Shown one piece after another: positions 19,387-31,219 of a stretch of 64,000 bases of DNA (positions within the stretch are counted from its first letter, which is position 1; every line of letters begins with the position of its first letter). The stretch is from assembly GCA_033816765.1 (NCBI GenBank), contig CM066296.1, positions 806,001 to 870,000 on the forward strand, read 5' to 3'. Under the pieces are notes generated by a model. It worked only from the letters and a program-made list of their open reading frames with translations. It was not told the origin of the DNA and did not search any database. Made by a program: the position numbers and the translations under genes. This stretch comes from Nothopassalora personata (lineage: Eukaryota > Ascomycota > Dothideomycetes > Mycosphaerellales > Mycosphaerellaceae).

Positions 19387-21442
19387 ATGGAGGCCGCCTC
19401 AGCACGATACGCGGCTCGCGATCGCTTCGCATACCCGACCGAACCAGCGTCCACCCCACTTCAGCGATACATTCAGAATGCCTGCAGCCCGGAGAACTTC
19501 GAACCAAACCTGGCCTTGTCCCTCGAAATCGCCGACCTGATCAATGCGAAGCAAGGCAGTGCGCCGCGCGAGGCAGCAGTCGCAATCGTCGGCTACATCA
19601 ACCACAGGAACCCAAACGTCTCGCTCCTCGCACTGAGCTTGCTGGACATATGCGTCAAGAACTGCGGCTACCCATTTCAGCTGCAGATCAGCACCAAAGA
19701 CTTCCTGAACGAGCTGGTCCGACGATTCCCGGAACGACCTCCCATACGCTTGACGAGAGTGCAGCAAAAGATATTGGAGTTGATCCAGGAGTGGAGGCAG
19801 ACGATATGCGAGACGTCAAAGTACAAGGAGGACTTGGGCTTCATCCGCGACATGCACCGGCTGCTGCATTACAAGGGATATCAGTTCCCTCAGGTACGGA
19901 GCGAAGATGCCGCGGTTCTCAATCCGAGCGACAACCTGCGAAGTCCCGAGGAGATGGAGAAGGAGGAGCGAGCTGCGCAGTCTGCGAAGCTCCAAGAGCT
20001 GATCCGGCGAGGCACACCGCATGATCTGCAGGAAGCAAACAAGCTGATGAAAGTCATGGCTGGCTATGACACACGGCACAAGACCGACTATCGAGCCAAG
20101 GCCGCCGAAGAAGTGGGCAGGATCCAGCAGAAGGCCAAGCTGCTGGAAGAGATGATGCAGGATGTCAAACCAGGCGACGAGATCAAAGACGGCGATGTCT
20201 TCGAGGAGCTTGCCAACTCTCTGGCATCGGCACATCCAAAGATCCAGAAAATGTGCGAAGAGGAGTCGGAGGATCATGAAGCTGTGGCCAAGCTGTTCAG
20301 CATAAACGACTCGATACACAGGACCTTGGAGCGGTACAAGCTCATGAAGAAGGGCGACGTTGCAGGGGCCAATGCTATCCAGGCAGGAACTCTCGGAATC
20401 AGCGGAGCTGGTGTGAAACAAGGTGAAGGAGGCGAGCTGTCGTTGATCGACTTTGGTGGCCCGGAAGAAAGTGCTGCAGCGGCGGGAGTACCCGCACAAG
20501 CGAGTAGTGCCGCGCCTGCGCCTCCACCAAAGGCCGGAAATGCCTTGGAAGATGACCTGCTAGGTCTGAACATGGGCGACGGCAATTTTGGTCCAGGTGG
20601 CGGTATCTCGCTGGGCGGGTCGTCCAACGGCAACGTAGATATCATGGCACAGTTCTCGCAGCCATCCCAACCCGCAAACTCAATCTTCAACACCCAGCCG
20701 AAAGCCTCGCCTGCAATGCCACAGCAGCCGAACTCCAGTCTGTTGGGTTCTGGATTCCAGGCACCGTCGAAGCCAGCCACACCAATCCCTGCGTCCTTAC
20801 AACAACCTCAGCATCAAGCGAAAAAGTCTGATCCCTTTGCAGCTCTCGCAACACCACCGCGGCAGTCCTCGCCTTTCCAGCATACACCCTCGAGATCGCC
20901 TGCGCCACCAGCGCAACAGACCTCATCACAACCTGTTGATCTGCTTGGCGTGGGCAGCAGCAACCGCACATCAGCACCAGCTCCTGGACCTCCACCTCCC
21001 GATGACGAGTGGGAGTTCACTTCAGCACTACCCGATCAGCCCACAGAGATCACCGTCACCAACAGCGCCATCAAAACCATTTTCGTGGTATCACGAGCCA
21101 ACGACACCGAGATTGCGATACAGAGCCGGATATCCAACAACGGGCAGCAGCCGATAGACGACCTGACCTTCCAGCTGGCTGTGACAAAGGTATTCCATCC
21201 CCCGCGCAGACTATGCTGAACTTGTATTGACTACCAAACAGGGCTACACCCTCAAACTCGAACCACAATCCGGCCGTTCACTCTCGCCAAATCAACAGAA
21301 TGGCATCACGCAAACGATTAGATTACACGGCGCGGAAAGAGGGACAGGCAATTCCATCAAAATGCGGTGGCGGGCTTCGTTTAAGCAGGCGGGCATGCAG
21401 CAGAACGAGCAGGGTGAGATCAATGGGCTTGGTGTGTCGTAG
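19387..21442 (+). CDS. GGA: GGA-type clathrin adaptor (VHS-GAT-GAE)
   Basis: Exons 19387-21189 and 21242-21442 give 667 aa. The 52-bp intron (GTATTC...AAACAG) joins LAVTK to GYTLKLEPQ in phase 0. GGA proteins are monomeric adaptors that bind Arf-GTP and clathrin at the trans-Golgi and sort cargo to endosomes. The VHS domain covers about residues 20-170 (LQRYIQNACSPENFEPNLAL, APREAAVAIVGYI). A GAT helical region follows to about 330 (EEVGRIQQKAKLLEEMMQDV). The hinge carries a clathrin-box-like LSLIDFGG and DLLGLN and is rich in Pro/Gln/Ser. The C-terminal gamma-adaptin ear spans about 540-667 and crosses the intron. The start MEAASARYAARDR fits fungal orthologues; an open upstream frame adds only low-complexity residues. 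Confidence 0.93.
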
Positions 21443-23093
21443 CGTCTCGAAAGCCTTCAGCGTTCGTGGAGATGAGAAAATGAAGCTTCACGATGTGTAT
21501 CTCTTCTGCTCCATCTGGCGATGTGTTTGATGCCAGGTTTTGGACGACTCTGCGCCCACGACACGCGAGTTCTTCGTCCTGCGGCTCGCCGAACTGGTCT
21601 CTCACCACCATAGACACCTCTCCCGACGATCCATCTTGGTCTCAACGACCAGGCGTAGGCGCCACTTTGTTTACTCGCCAAATCAGCAACCCTCGTATCA
21701 TCGCAGACCATGCCCTGGCTGTGGACCGGTCCAGTCAGTGGCGTGATCGGTATCGCCGTGCCATTAAGTGAGCCAAAGGTTGGGTTTGGTTGTTCTCTTT
21801 GCTCCAAGGTCGGCTTTGCTTTTGCTGTAGGATCATCCGATTCCGATGCTATGCCGTGAGGAGGTGTGCGTGGTACGTTCATTTATGTATTTAGATCTAG
21901 ATGCAAGCTTTCGGGGGACAGAGGCGTTGGTCTCAGGGTTCGGGTGTTGTATTTCGTGGGAGCATAGAGGGAGTGGTGTGGATGTCAAGGATTGGCTGGT
22001 TGGATAGATTCGGTGATGGTAATGGGGTGCGCTTGCTGTTGTTCAGTGGTGGTGATTTGGGGATTGTTGGGATGGGGGTTTGGATGTTTTGGCTTTTTTT
22101 GCTTCTTCTCGTATAGTATAGTATGTACATGGATTTAATTGACATGGACGTAATGGACAAGGTGTTGTGACTCTGCGACTGAGACTGAGAGGAGAGGATA
22201 GGTATGTATTCTAAGATACTCTGGCTTATCTCGCGCAGCGGTTTTGGATTGGCGCTTTGGGCAACATTGACTATCCTTCAAAGGGTCGATGCCATCCCAG
22301 CAAGTCGTATGCGCTGTTGGGTCAATGATTGTTGTTTTTTTTTCCTTTTGGTTCTGTTCGTGGTATAGCTGTGTTATTGATGTTTTGCCGAAGAACGTGA
22401 CGAGTTCGGACATACAATGACCACGGAAGTGCAGATGCTTCCTGGTTCTTAGCAAGCCGCTAGCTCTAGCTACATCTATCTAGTGTCAAACATCAGAATC
22501 TCACCGTCGTCTTCCTATAGTTCTATCTCATCTCACTCACGCCTACTTTCATTCATGCTTCAAAACATCACAGACGACGTCACCGAATGCCTGCAATGCA
22601 GTACACGCCATTGTAGAACGCCAAGCTTGCTAGCAGTGGGCACGCGCACTCGTCGTGCAGGTACGACATGGTCGCGTGGCTGTCATCACCGGGCGCGTTG
22701 GCTTAAGCGTACACTGTGTGGTATGTGCAACCAACACACATCACCCGCTTCTCCCAGCACTGCTGCAGTCAAGAAGGGCAAGGGTGGATCATCCGGACGA
22801 TCCAGGACGAGAGGGCACCGTCGAGCATGTAGTACTCGCTTCCGCCCATAGCAGGACCTGACCAGTTGTAAAGCTTATGGCTCCTCGCTCGGCCGCTGTA
22901 CCATCTACCGTGTGGTGTAGTTGCAAAGCACCAAACAAAGGTTGTGGAGCCGAAACGTTGTAGCAAAATGCACGACCGATACGCAGGTTGTGATCTGCAC
23001 AGTGTTTTCCACCCTGAGCCCCTTGCCCCCCTCCTGTCTGAAGTATATCCTTTGCTACTGTCCCGCTGCGAACAAGTGGAGCACACGTTAACC
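21443..23093. other. 1.65-kb intergenic region
   Basis: Contains the GGA 3' UTR and the GH28 promoter. A minus frame at 21457-21882 (141 aa) and a plus frame at 22483-22851 have no recognisable domain, and I do not call them. Short T-rich runs occur near 22095 and 22335. No repeat or RNA gene was recognised. Confidence 0.4.
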
Positions 23094-24477
23094 ATGGCTA
23101 GATATTACTTCGCCGCTATGATTGGCGCCCAGTGGCTGCAAGCAATACTGGCTGCACCCACGACTGCGCCTCGCTATTCAACTTCGACAACCTGGCATAC
23201 ACCATCGTACTACCCCGGTGGACCTTGGGTACTGCCCGGACCAGATACACGGACGAATGTATGCTACGTTGAATCGGATGGATCTGGCGATGATGCCCCA
23301 GCTATCGTCGAGGCCTTTCAAAGATGTGGCAAGGACGGCAAGGTCGTTTTCAACGACACTACTTACCATGTCAATTCTGTCATGAACATATCTGGCCTAT
23401 CCAACGTAGAGGTCGACATCCAAGGCACTCTACTCTGGGGCACAGACATCGACTACTGGCTAAGCCACAGTCTGCCTGTCGGCTATCAGAATCAGTCATC
23501 AGCATTCTTCTTTGGAGGGGATCAGGTTCATCTGCACAGCAGCACAGGTGCCGGAACTTTCAACGGCAATGGTCAAGTCTGGTATGATTTCACCAACGGC
23601 GCTTCGAACTATCCAAGAAGACCCCATCAGATCACATTCAGCTATCTGACCAACTCTGTCATGGAAAATCTGCGATTTCTGCAAAGTCAAATGTGGACGA
23701 TGACGCTGATCAATAGTCAAAATGTTCTGTTGCAAGACATATACGTCAACTCCACGGACGCTGCCAACAGGGATCAATATGGACCACTAAACACTGATGG
23801 CGCTGACACGATCTATTCCAACAACATCACTTTTGCCAGATGGATCGTAGACTGCGGCGACGATCACATCTCTCAGAAAGCGAACAGCTCCAACATATTG
23901 GTCGAAGATGCGACGTTCTATCACGGCAGCGGCATAGCTCTGGGCTCAATAGGTCAGTTCGTCGGCCAATACGAGTTCATTGAGAACGTCACGGCTCGTA
24001 ACATCGAAACTACTGGAGCCAGGCAAGGGGGATATATTAAGACGTGGTAAGGCCCTGCAATGTGCTCCCCTCCCCACTCCACACTAATCGTCGAACAGGA
24101 CCGGCGTCCAGAAAGGCGTCCCACCCAATGGCGGCGGTGGCGGCACAGGCTACCTGAAGAACATCGTCTTCAACAACTGGACCCTGCATGATGTTCCTGT
24201 CGCTGTCGACATCACTCAATGCGTCAATTTCGAGGGTGGCACGGGCGACTGCGACACCAGCACCTTCCAGATCAGCGATCTGCACTGGACCGATATACGA
24301 GGCACCCAGAGGAACCGGGAAGTTGCGCGACTGCAATGCTCAGCTGCAGCGCCGTGTACTGGTGTCGAGATTCGTGGCATCAACATGACGGCTCAGGACA
24401 CGGGCGAGCCCGCTTCGGAGTATCTGTGCAGTAATGTCATTAATCCCGTTGGTTTTACGTGTAGTGGGAATGCATGA
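23094..24477 (+). CDS. Secreted GH28 glycosidase (polygalacturonase family)
   Basis: Exons 23094-24046 and 24099-24477 give 443 aa. The 52-bp intron (GTAAGG, branch ACTAATC, AACAG) joins YIKTW to TGVQKG. The start ATG sits in a strong context (ACCATGG) and opens a signal peptide, so the enzyme is probably extracellular. GH28 enzymes hydrolyse pectin backbones. The parallel beta-helix motifs are visible: PLNTDGADT, VDCGDDHIS with the paired catalytic Asp, and HGSGIALGSIG and GGYIKTW in the third and fourth positions. The usual GHG is GSG and the usual RIK is YIK, so the exact substrate may not be plain polygalacturonan. Many NxS/T sites suggest glycosylation. An exo-acting GH28 is my best guess. 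Confidence 0.85.
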
Positions 24478-24599
24478 GATACTAGCCGATATAAAGACTG
24501 CATGTTACGCATTGTAACATCAAGCTGGTGGAGCACGCTACCACCGTCACGATCGAGCTTCGAAATCATCTTCGCCATCCCCTCATTCCTTTCTTCCTT

Positions 24600-25219
24600 T
24601 GCCCTCCACAACGATACTCTCTCACAAGAACCTCACCCATGCTGCCTGTACACCTTCCACGCCTCAATCTCGCTTCCCAGCATCTCAAACTCCACTTCCA
24701 TCCCCCCAAACCTTCCTCAACTCCGCCCTCCGCCCCTCCCACCTCTCATCCCATCCAGGCACCGCCAACGACATCGCCCCAATCATCATCCTATTATCCC
24801 TTCCAATCGCCTTGACAAACCGACAAATCCACTCCTGCATTCAGCGGCCAGTATCCCTCTTCCACGCGAGTCTGGTAGTAGTACGGGAGTAGCTCGACTC
24901 GGAGAGGTCTACAGACCCGGGTTATGGCGGGTTGTAGGAGGTCGGCGAGGGCGCGACGCTCTTTGCTGGCGTGGGTGTGCTGCTAGATGTTGTGGACCTT
25001 TAGGAAGGGAGTCGAGTCGACGGCGAAGCGACCGATTTTGAGCCAGAGTTCTGGCGGTAGGGAGAGGAGGGGAAAGGGCTCGGGATGGTTAGTTTGAGCG
25101 GCGAAGTGGTGGGGATGATGGCGCGGATGCGCGCGGACCTTGGAACTTGTTGGACGAAATGTGAGTCTCTGTTGGTCGGGGTCGTGAGCGCGGTTTGGCA
25201 TGTCGCTATACGGTGCCAT
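24600..25219 (-). pseudogene. F-box-like protein pseudogene
   Basis: From ATG 25219 a minus frame gives PFPLLSLPPELWLKIGRFAV, a clear F-box-like start of a common fungal family, then stops at TAG 24983-24985. The same frame reads on as protein (RRALADLLQPAITRVCRPLR, VELLPYYYQTRVEEG) to about 24800. The text then moves to a second frame (FVKAIGRDNRMIIGAM) and later a third (VEFEMLGSEIEAWKVYRQHG, ending near 24645). One stop and at least two frameshifts mark it as dead. F-box proteins normally recruit substrates to SCF ubiquitin ligase. Confidence 0.6.
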
Positions 25220-25375
25220 TGTGTACTACGTCGTTAGGACATTGCGTGATCGGCGGTCTATGCGATGGAGGTTGAAGACTTTAGACGTGACGCGGGACGA
25301 AGAGAAGACTGGGCACGTTCACGCTGAAGCGCACCAGCACTCACTCACATACGCTTAACGCCGGCCCTTAGACAC

Positions 25376-26188
25376 ATGACGCAAATCAGAAGGCACACTA
25401 TATCTCTCGATCATCCACGGACGTCTTCCATCTCCATGGCACCTGCCGAGGTGTCAGCTTACCGCCAGGTCCTCGCTGTGCTAGAGCTGCTAGAGGTAAT
25501 CCCACCAAAAGACATCCTCCTCATCCAAAGAGTCCAGATAACCTTTAGAGATACCACTATGACCTCAACACCGCTTCGCCGAACCATGTCCCTAAGCCCA
25601 TCACCAGCACAGACTTCAATAAGAGACGAGCGGGACATCTCAATCAACAACCTAGTTTCTCCAGCCCAAGCGCTACGGCAGTCACTCCTTCGACATTCCC
25701 CGGATTCGACAAGCATAGCCTCATGGATGGAGATTTATCTAGGAAATAGCTTCAAAACTGTAAGGATTACGCTTCAACACAACGATAGTGGTCATCCGGA
25801 GCCGGACGGTAAACGATGGTCGAGTGCCCGGACTATTAACATCACTGTGCGCAACTTCCGAGTAGTGAGACTGGCGGCGACAGTGGAAGAGCTTGTGCGA
25901 GTAGCAAGTTGGCAAGTGACACGAAGCGAATGCAATCATTTGCTAGCTTTCTGTAGACTAGCCGGTGTAGCGAAGGTTTCGATCGGGGCTGAGACTGAGG
26001 ACACAGCGATGAAGAGGCCGAAGGATGCGGTCTGTAGCTGTCAGCGTAGCCAGCCAGTAGCCAATGAAGCGTGGTTATGCTGGTACGCATCGATGGAGAT
26101 GACGACTGCCTTTCGCATGGAAATGATGAGTTTCTTACGTTTGTATACAGCGAAAACTTACGAAGATTGTGTGTGTGTGTATGAGTAG
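25376..26188 (+). CDS. F-box domain protein
   Basis: An intact frame of up to 270 aa; a start at the internal ATG 25436 (MAPAEVSAYRQ) is equally plausible. Residues about 27-70 look like an F-box of the small fungal type: VLAVLELLEVIPPKDILLIQ followed by RVQITFRDTTMTSTPLRRTMSLSP. The family's usual helix is slightly shortened (IPPKD). The rest (IYLGNSFKTVRITL, INITVRNFRVVRLAATVEEL) resembles the poorly characterised C-terminal part of these proteins. Presumed role: substrate adaptor of an SCF ubiquitin ligase, target unknown. It is divergent from the F-box pseudogene to its left. Confidence 0.6.
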   Translation: MTQIRRHTISLDHPRTSSISMAPAEVSAYRQVLAVLELLEVIPPKDILLIQRVQITFRDTTMTSTPLRRTMSLSPSPAQTSIRDERDISINNLVSPAQALRQSLLRHSPDSTSIASWMEIYLGNSFKTVRITLQHNDSGHPEPDGKRWSSARTINITVRNFRVVRLAATVEELVRVASWQVTRSECNHLLAFCRLAGVAKVSIGAETEDTAMKRPKDAVCSCQRSQPVANEAWLCWYASMEMTTAFRMEMMSFLRLYTAKTYEDCVCVYE

Positions 26189-26759
26189 ATTCTAATTTTC
26201 TCAGCAGCATTTTCCGCGTTGTCCTCTGGCTCATCTCATTAGTCATCAATCATATTCAAGTACTCGGCATACATTGAACCGACGTCGTCGACGCACTCCA
26301 TCTTTCTCCATGCCCATCGCACACAGATCGACGTCGTGCCATTGACCTGCAGTACTGTAGATCGTGTATGGCAGCTGTTCGACGAGGGCCGTGCACGACT
26401 TTTGAACCACTTCTATAATATTTCACATTTGCCGACGTTTGTCGTGTATATTCTTATCCGCTACCAAGGGCTTATAATCTATCGACTTGGGATTCTACAA
26501 GTCGATACTCTAGATTCTTCGATATATCTACGCCTATAGCGTTTGAACAAACCGACGGTAGGTAAACGGGTCTATAGGGGTGTCCCCTAGATATACCCGG
26601 CGATAGAAGGGAGTTCCGCCCTCTCGAGAACCTCCGCCGACGACGAAAAGAAGTCTCGAGAAAGTGCGCTAAGGTAATCTATCCGAGACGCGAGCGGGCT
26701 ACTCGGTATCGTACTTATATTCTGCCTAATAATGATTGGATGCACCCCTGTCTTTGTCT
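26189..26759. other. Non-coding, partly AT-rich stretch
   Basis: Contains TATA/CTAG-rich sequence around 26440-26600 of the kind seen in the RIPped elements further right. It may be a remnant repeat that cut off the 5' end of the carboxylesterase pseudogene. No ends or coding domain could be defined. Confidence 0.35.
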
Positions 26760-27704
26760 AATAGCTGTTATTTTCGAGGGCATTGGCGTCGAGTCCGTTC
26801 TGGCCGTAGACATATTGCTACGATGCACCGGAAGCGCAGGCGGTCTATGATCGGTTTGCGAACCTGGCTGGTTGTGCAGGAGAAGGTTCGCTGCCGTGTC
26901 TCAAAGCTGCGGATCTGCAAGTCTTGCGGACTGCTGCGCTGAATATCAGTAGCCAGACGTATGCCGCGCAGAGCTATTATAGACTTGGGCGCCGGTGATT
27001 GATAAGCAGTTTATTCGGGAGCCGCTTTCTCAGGCTACTGTGAAAGGGAGAGTCAATGTTGATAATGGTTTCAGCATGTACAACTTGCACGAAGGTGAGA
27101 TTTCGGCTGGCGTTCTGTACAATGCTTCGGTCGCATCATTTAATGGCTGGCTGGCTGGCCGGCTTCCTTCCCGGCTTCGACAAAGAGGATCTCTATCGGG
27201 TGCGAAATCTTTACCCAATATCAGGAAAGGCGGAGGAGCTCGCATACAATTCCACACTTGTTCGCGCGGGTCTGATCTACCGTGACACCGTATTAGCATG
27301 TCCTGCCTTGTGGACTGCGGCAGCAAGTCGGAAGCATGCATATCTTGGGGAGTACACCATTGCACCTGCGAAGCATGGTAGCGACACGAGTTATGTGAGT
27401 CGAGCCCGTGGTTGTCGAGATTTAGTACCTGACATGTCAATAGTGGAACCAAGTCAATGCGATCCAGAAGGAAGATCCACTCATCTATGAAGGCTACACT
27501 GGTGCTTTTGCTTCGTTATTCCAGACCGGGGACCCAAATGCGCACAAGCTAACGAACGATAGCCAGTCTGGTGTTCCAGAGTATAGAGAATCTGATGGGA
27601 TGCAATTGATAGTACAATCCGATGGCTTGAAGAACGGGACAAACGCTTTACTCCAGCAGCGCTGTGATTTCTGGAGGAGCATGGCTAGCAAGATACCAAT
27701 TTGA
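26760..27704 (+). pseudogene. Type-B carboxylesterase, 5'-truncated remnant
   Basis: Only the C-terminal half of a carboxylesterase/lipase is present. Frame one reads YDRFANLAGCAGEGSLPCLK and AQSYYRLG. After a one-base shift near 26990 it continues PVIDKQFIREPLSQATVKGR. After another shift near 27150 it reads FLPGFDKEDLYRVRNLYPIS and YRDTVLACPALWTAAASR. A good intron (27395-27443, GTGAGT...CTGAC...ATAG) leads into WNQVNAIQKEDPLIYEGYTG, DFWRSMASKIPI and a stop at 27702-27704. The catalytic Ser/Glu half is absent, so it cannot be active. Frame changes plus truncation make it a pseudogene; upstream AT-rich sequence may be what replaced its 5' end. Confidence 0.7.
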
Positions 27705-27741
27705 GCTGCGAGCTCAGCGTCGCCATGAAGAATGCCCATTG

Positions 27742-29210
27742 CTAAGCAAGATTTATGCTAGCACTCTTCGTCTGCGTAAACGCCAATAACTCCTCAAGGC
27801 ACTCCTCCCTTCCACCGCCAGACTCCTTGTAACCACCAAATGGCACATTCAAGAAATGGCGTCCGACCTGATTCACCCAAACGAAGCCCGAATCGACCCT
27901 CTTGACAGCTTTTGTGGCAGTGGAAATGTCTTTCGTGTAGATGGCTGCAGTCAAGCCGTACTCTGTATCGTTGACTTGCCTGAAGAGATCATCCTCGTCG
28001 CTCCACTTGAATACTGACATGACTGGACCGAAGATCTCTTCCTTGGCGATTGTCATATCTGGTGTGACGTTGGCAAAAATGGTGGGTTCGATGAAGTAGC
28101 CGCCTTCAATGCCAGCGATGCCGGTCGGCGGTTTGCCGCCGCAGAGAAGGTGTGCGCCTTCTTTCTTACCTGATTCGATGTACTTCAGAATGCGTTCTTG
28201 GGCGGCCTGGGAGATGACAGGGCCCATGGTGGTCTTCATATCAGTCGGCAGACCCGCTTTGAACTCCTTTTGGACGTATGCAACGACTTTGGCGAGGATA
28301 TCATCGTGTATGGATTTGTGCAGGAAGACCCTTGAAGTCGAGCCGCACGACTGGCCGGCCCAGGTGAAATTCATGCCTCGTCCCATGCCTACTACAAGTT
28401 TCTCCAGATCAGCATCTGGATAAGCGATCAAAGCATTTTTGCCGCCTAGCTCGAAGAGCGTCTGTTTCAGAGTATCTGCTGCAGCGCGAGCGATGGCTTT
28501 GCCAGTAGGAACACTGCCTATCAATGTGATCTTTCGTACCAAGCGGTGGGTCGAGAGGGCTTTCCCGCAGTCCAGCCCGCCAGGCAAGACGCTTACGACA
28601 CCGGGTGGAAAGATATCACTGAGTAGCTCTGTAAGGCGCAGACATGATAGTGGTGCCTGCTCCGGTGGCTTGATGATGACGGTATTGCCAGCCGCCAGAG
28701 GTGCTGCCATCTTACCGCCTGCGAACATCACGGGGTGGTTGAAAGCTACGATCCTTGCAACCACGCCAAGAGGCCCTCGGAGAAGGTATCGTCACCTTGG
28801 GGAATCGTCTCGCCTTTGAGCATCGGGATCAGACCGGCGAAGTAGTCCATGAAGGCTGCTGCAATGTTGGCGTCAGACAACATCTCTGCAATTGGATTGC
28901 CAGTATCCAAAGCATCGAGAAGGGCTAGCTCAGCGGCGTGATCTCGCATGACTTGAGCCGCTTTCCTCAGAAGGGCCGCTCTTTGTGAGCCAGGAGTTGA
29001 CTTCCATGTCTGAAATGCTATGTTGGCGGCCAGAACTGCAGCGTCTACATCTTCGGCTCCTGCTTGGGCAACCTCGGTGATGACCTTTCCATTGCCTGGA
29101 TTATATGTCTCCTGGTAGTGAGCTGTCAGGGGAGAATGCCAGGCCCCGTTGTAGAAGAGCTCGTTGTGCTTTGGAAGGGCCTCTTCGAATCTCGGCAGCT
29201 TCGTTGCCAT
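27742..29210 (-). pseudogene. Aldehyde dehydrogenase, frameshifted
   Basis: Two minus frames form one aldehyde dehydrogenase. The N-terminal frame (29210 down to about 28775) has the NAD-binding entry region and ends DDTFSEGLLAWLQ. The second frame (28764-27742, open slightly upstream) continues RGPLGVVARIVAFNHPVMF. Relatives read TFS, a few more residues, then PLGVVARI, so about 10 bases appear deleted at 28770-28790. The catalytic parts survive: FELGGKNALIAYPDADL with the general-base Glu, and GQSCGSTSRVF with the nucleophilic Cys, plus EEIFGPVMSVF and NVPFGGYKESGGG. The family oxidises aldehydes to acids with NAD(P); the sequence leans to the betaine-aldehyde type. Without the small deletion it would be about 495 aa. 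A sequencing error would make it functional. Confidence 0.8.
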
Positions 29211-29503
29211 GCTGACTGTGTTGGTCAGCTAAACATGAGACTGGCCCTACACCTATATTCAAAATACCATGACGCTACAGTGTGAGGGTCAAGGTGGGTC
29301 ACCGTGATGCAGCGGGGCAAATCCTTGAAGCCGGATGGATCGATCCTGGAGCTTGGTGGTATTCGCTACCATCACGGTATCGACCGCGAGGATTTCGGCG
29401 TGAACGATGGTATCGGAGAAGATGATGAGCACGATTAACAGGAGGATCAGGTCGTGGAGTGTGTTCACTGCCGAGATTGTAGTTCTACCGACGCGTTCCT
29501 CCT

Positions 29504-31219
29504 CTAAACTGCTTCCTTCTGCCAGCCTGCTCCTTGCACGCCAACAACATCAACATCAACATCAACATTACGCCTATATTCTGCTTGCTCAACGCGATTC
29601 TCTGTCCGCCTATACTTCTCCACGAAGAAAAGATCAAGCTCTTCTAGACTCTTTCGTGCCGTCTCCGGATACGCCGCCCAAAGCACGCCCGCAATACAGA
29701 TGTTGGAGACCGCCAAAATGATGTAAAACTTATAGTAGATGTTTTCGATCGCAATTGGTGTAATCTCAACCATCATGAACTGGAACAGCCAGTAGGAGCA
29801 ATTGCCCAGGGCTAATCCCTTCTCACGGATCTGGAGCGGCAGAACCTCTGCGGGACTGCAAGATCGTGTTAGCGGCCGTTCAAACAGGATCAGCAGATCA
29901 AACTCACTATGCCCACGACTGTCCCAGCCAACTGAGGGAGTTAGTCCAGTACCACAGGAACAGCATCACCACTATCGCTATGCCGAAGGTGTTATCTGCC
30001 TTTGGGGCTGTGCCCAGCAATGAGCCAATAATCACAAACAGAAGCGCCTGAACGACAGAACCCCACAGCATATACGGCTTCCTCCCAAATCGGTCGACTG
30101 TAAAGATGGCCACGAGAGTCGCGGTCGCTGAGTCGACGGAGCTGAGACCCGCGATCCACAATGCTTCCTGCCTCGAAGCACCGATGAAGCGTTGCAGCAG
30201 TCGTGGCAAGTAGTAAGTGATGGAGTTTACGCCAGTTATCTAGGAACAAACAGAAGGATGTTAGCTGTGTATGAGAATACGCGAAATTGGATCATTAGCT
30301 GGTGCTGTACACTGAAAGGCATAGGCTTGTCTCAGGCAAATGATGCCCTGCAGCTGACAGTGCTTACCTGATGCATGATCATCACTCCAACGGCCAGACA
30401 TAGCCGACGGAAGTTCTGGGTGGGACCATTTTTGAACAGTGTCTGAGCCCAGCCGCCTTGCGCACGCCTTTCCAATTCGTCTACCTCAAGGATCTGCGCC
30501 AAACGCTTCTGGGCGTCTTCATGCCCTGCGAGGCGTGTCAACACCGACATGGCTTCGTCCTGCCGGCCCGCCTTGACCAACCATCGCGGCGATTCTGGCA
30601 GACCAAGTACCATTACAGTCGCAATTGCCAGAAAGACGAGCTGGAAGGCCACCGGAAATGCGAACGCGACCCGCCCAGTGTGTGCATAGAAGCCATAATT
30701 GATCCACTGGGCCAGAAACAGGCCCAAGGTAGCGCCATACAGGAGTTGGCCTACGAGAAATGCTCCACGCTTGGCTGCCGGCGTTGTTTCAGCCTGCCAG
30801 AGGCCTACAGTCGAGGACATGATGCCAACGCCTACGCCACATACTGTCCGTCCCGCTGTGAGCTGCGCGATGCTCGTGGCCGCTGCAAAGGGTATTGCGC
30901 CAACCGTGGTGACAGCGATCCCGGTCAGGATCGTCCTCCTTCGCCCAAGCGCACGCCCAATGCAAAACGCAATCAATCCACCTGCGAAACCTCCCAAATT
31001 GTATGTTGCGCTGATGGTGCCGAGAAGGCTCGCGTTCGGCTGATTGAACGTCTCGAGGAACCACGGACTGATGATAAGGCCAGAGAACAGAGCATTGTCG
31101 TAGCCAAAGAGGACGAAGCCACAAGTCGATGCGATTGTTATGAGAATGTTCAAGGTTCGTCCGTTCGCACATGCCAGAGGATTGGCAGTCATAATCATTT
31201 TCCACAGTGGACTGAGCAT
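29504..31219 (-). CDS. MFS sugar transporter, 511 aa
   Basis: Three exons fit cleanly: 31219-30368, 30239-29908 and 29855-29504. Intron 1 (128 bp, GTAAGC...CCTAG) joins MIMHQ to ITGVNSITYYLP. Intron 2 (52 bp, GTGAGT...TTGCAG) joins SWA-Y-PAEVLPL. The product has the sugar-porter signatures: FGYDNALFSGLI near the N-terminus, GRALGRRRT, PESPRWLVKAGR, DRFGRKPYMLWG and PETARKSLEE, with about twelve hydrophobic segments. It should be a plasma-membrane proton symporter for a sugar or related small polar compound; the substrate is unknown. The C-terminal tail contains a short Val-Asp repeat from a CAACAT microsatellite. It is convergent with no neighbour and divergent from the ThDP enzyme remnant. 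Unlike the genes on both sides it looks intact. Confidence 0.88.

Noticed and set aside
24502..25041. 179-aa and overlapping Pro/His-rich plus frames
   Set aside because: They overlap the minus-strand F-box pseudogene, whose text is recognisable. The plus translations are low-complexity.
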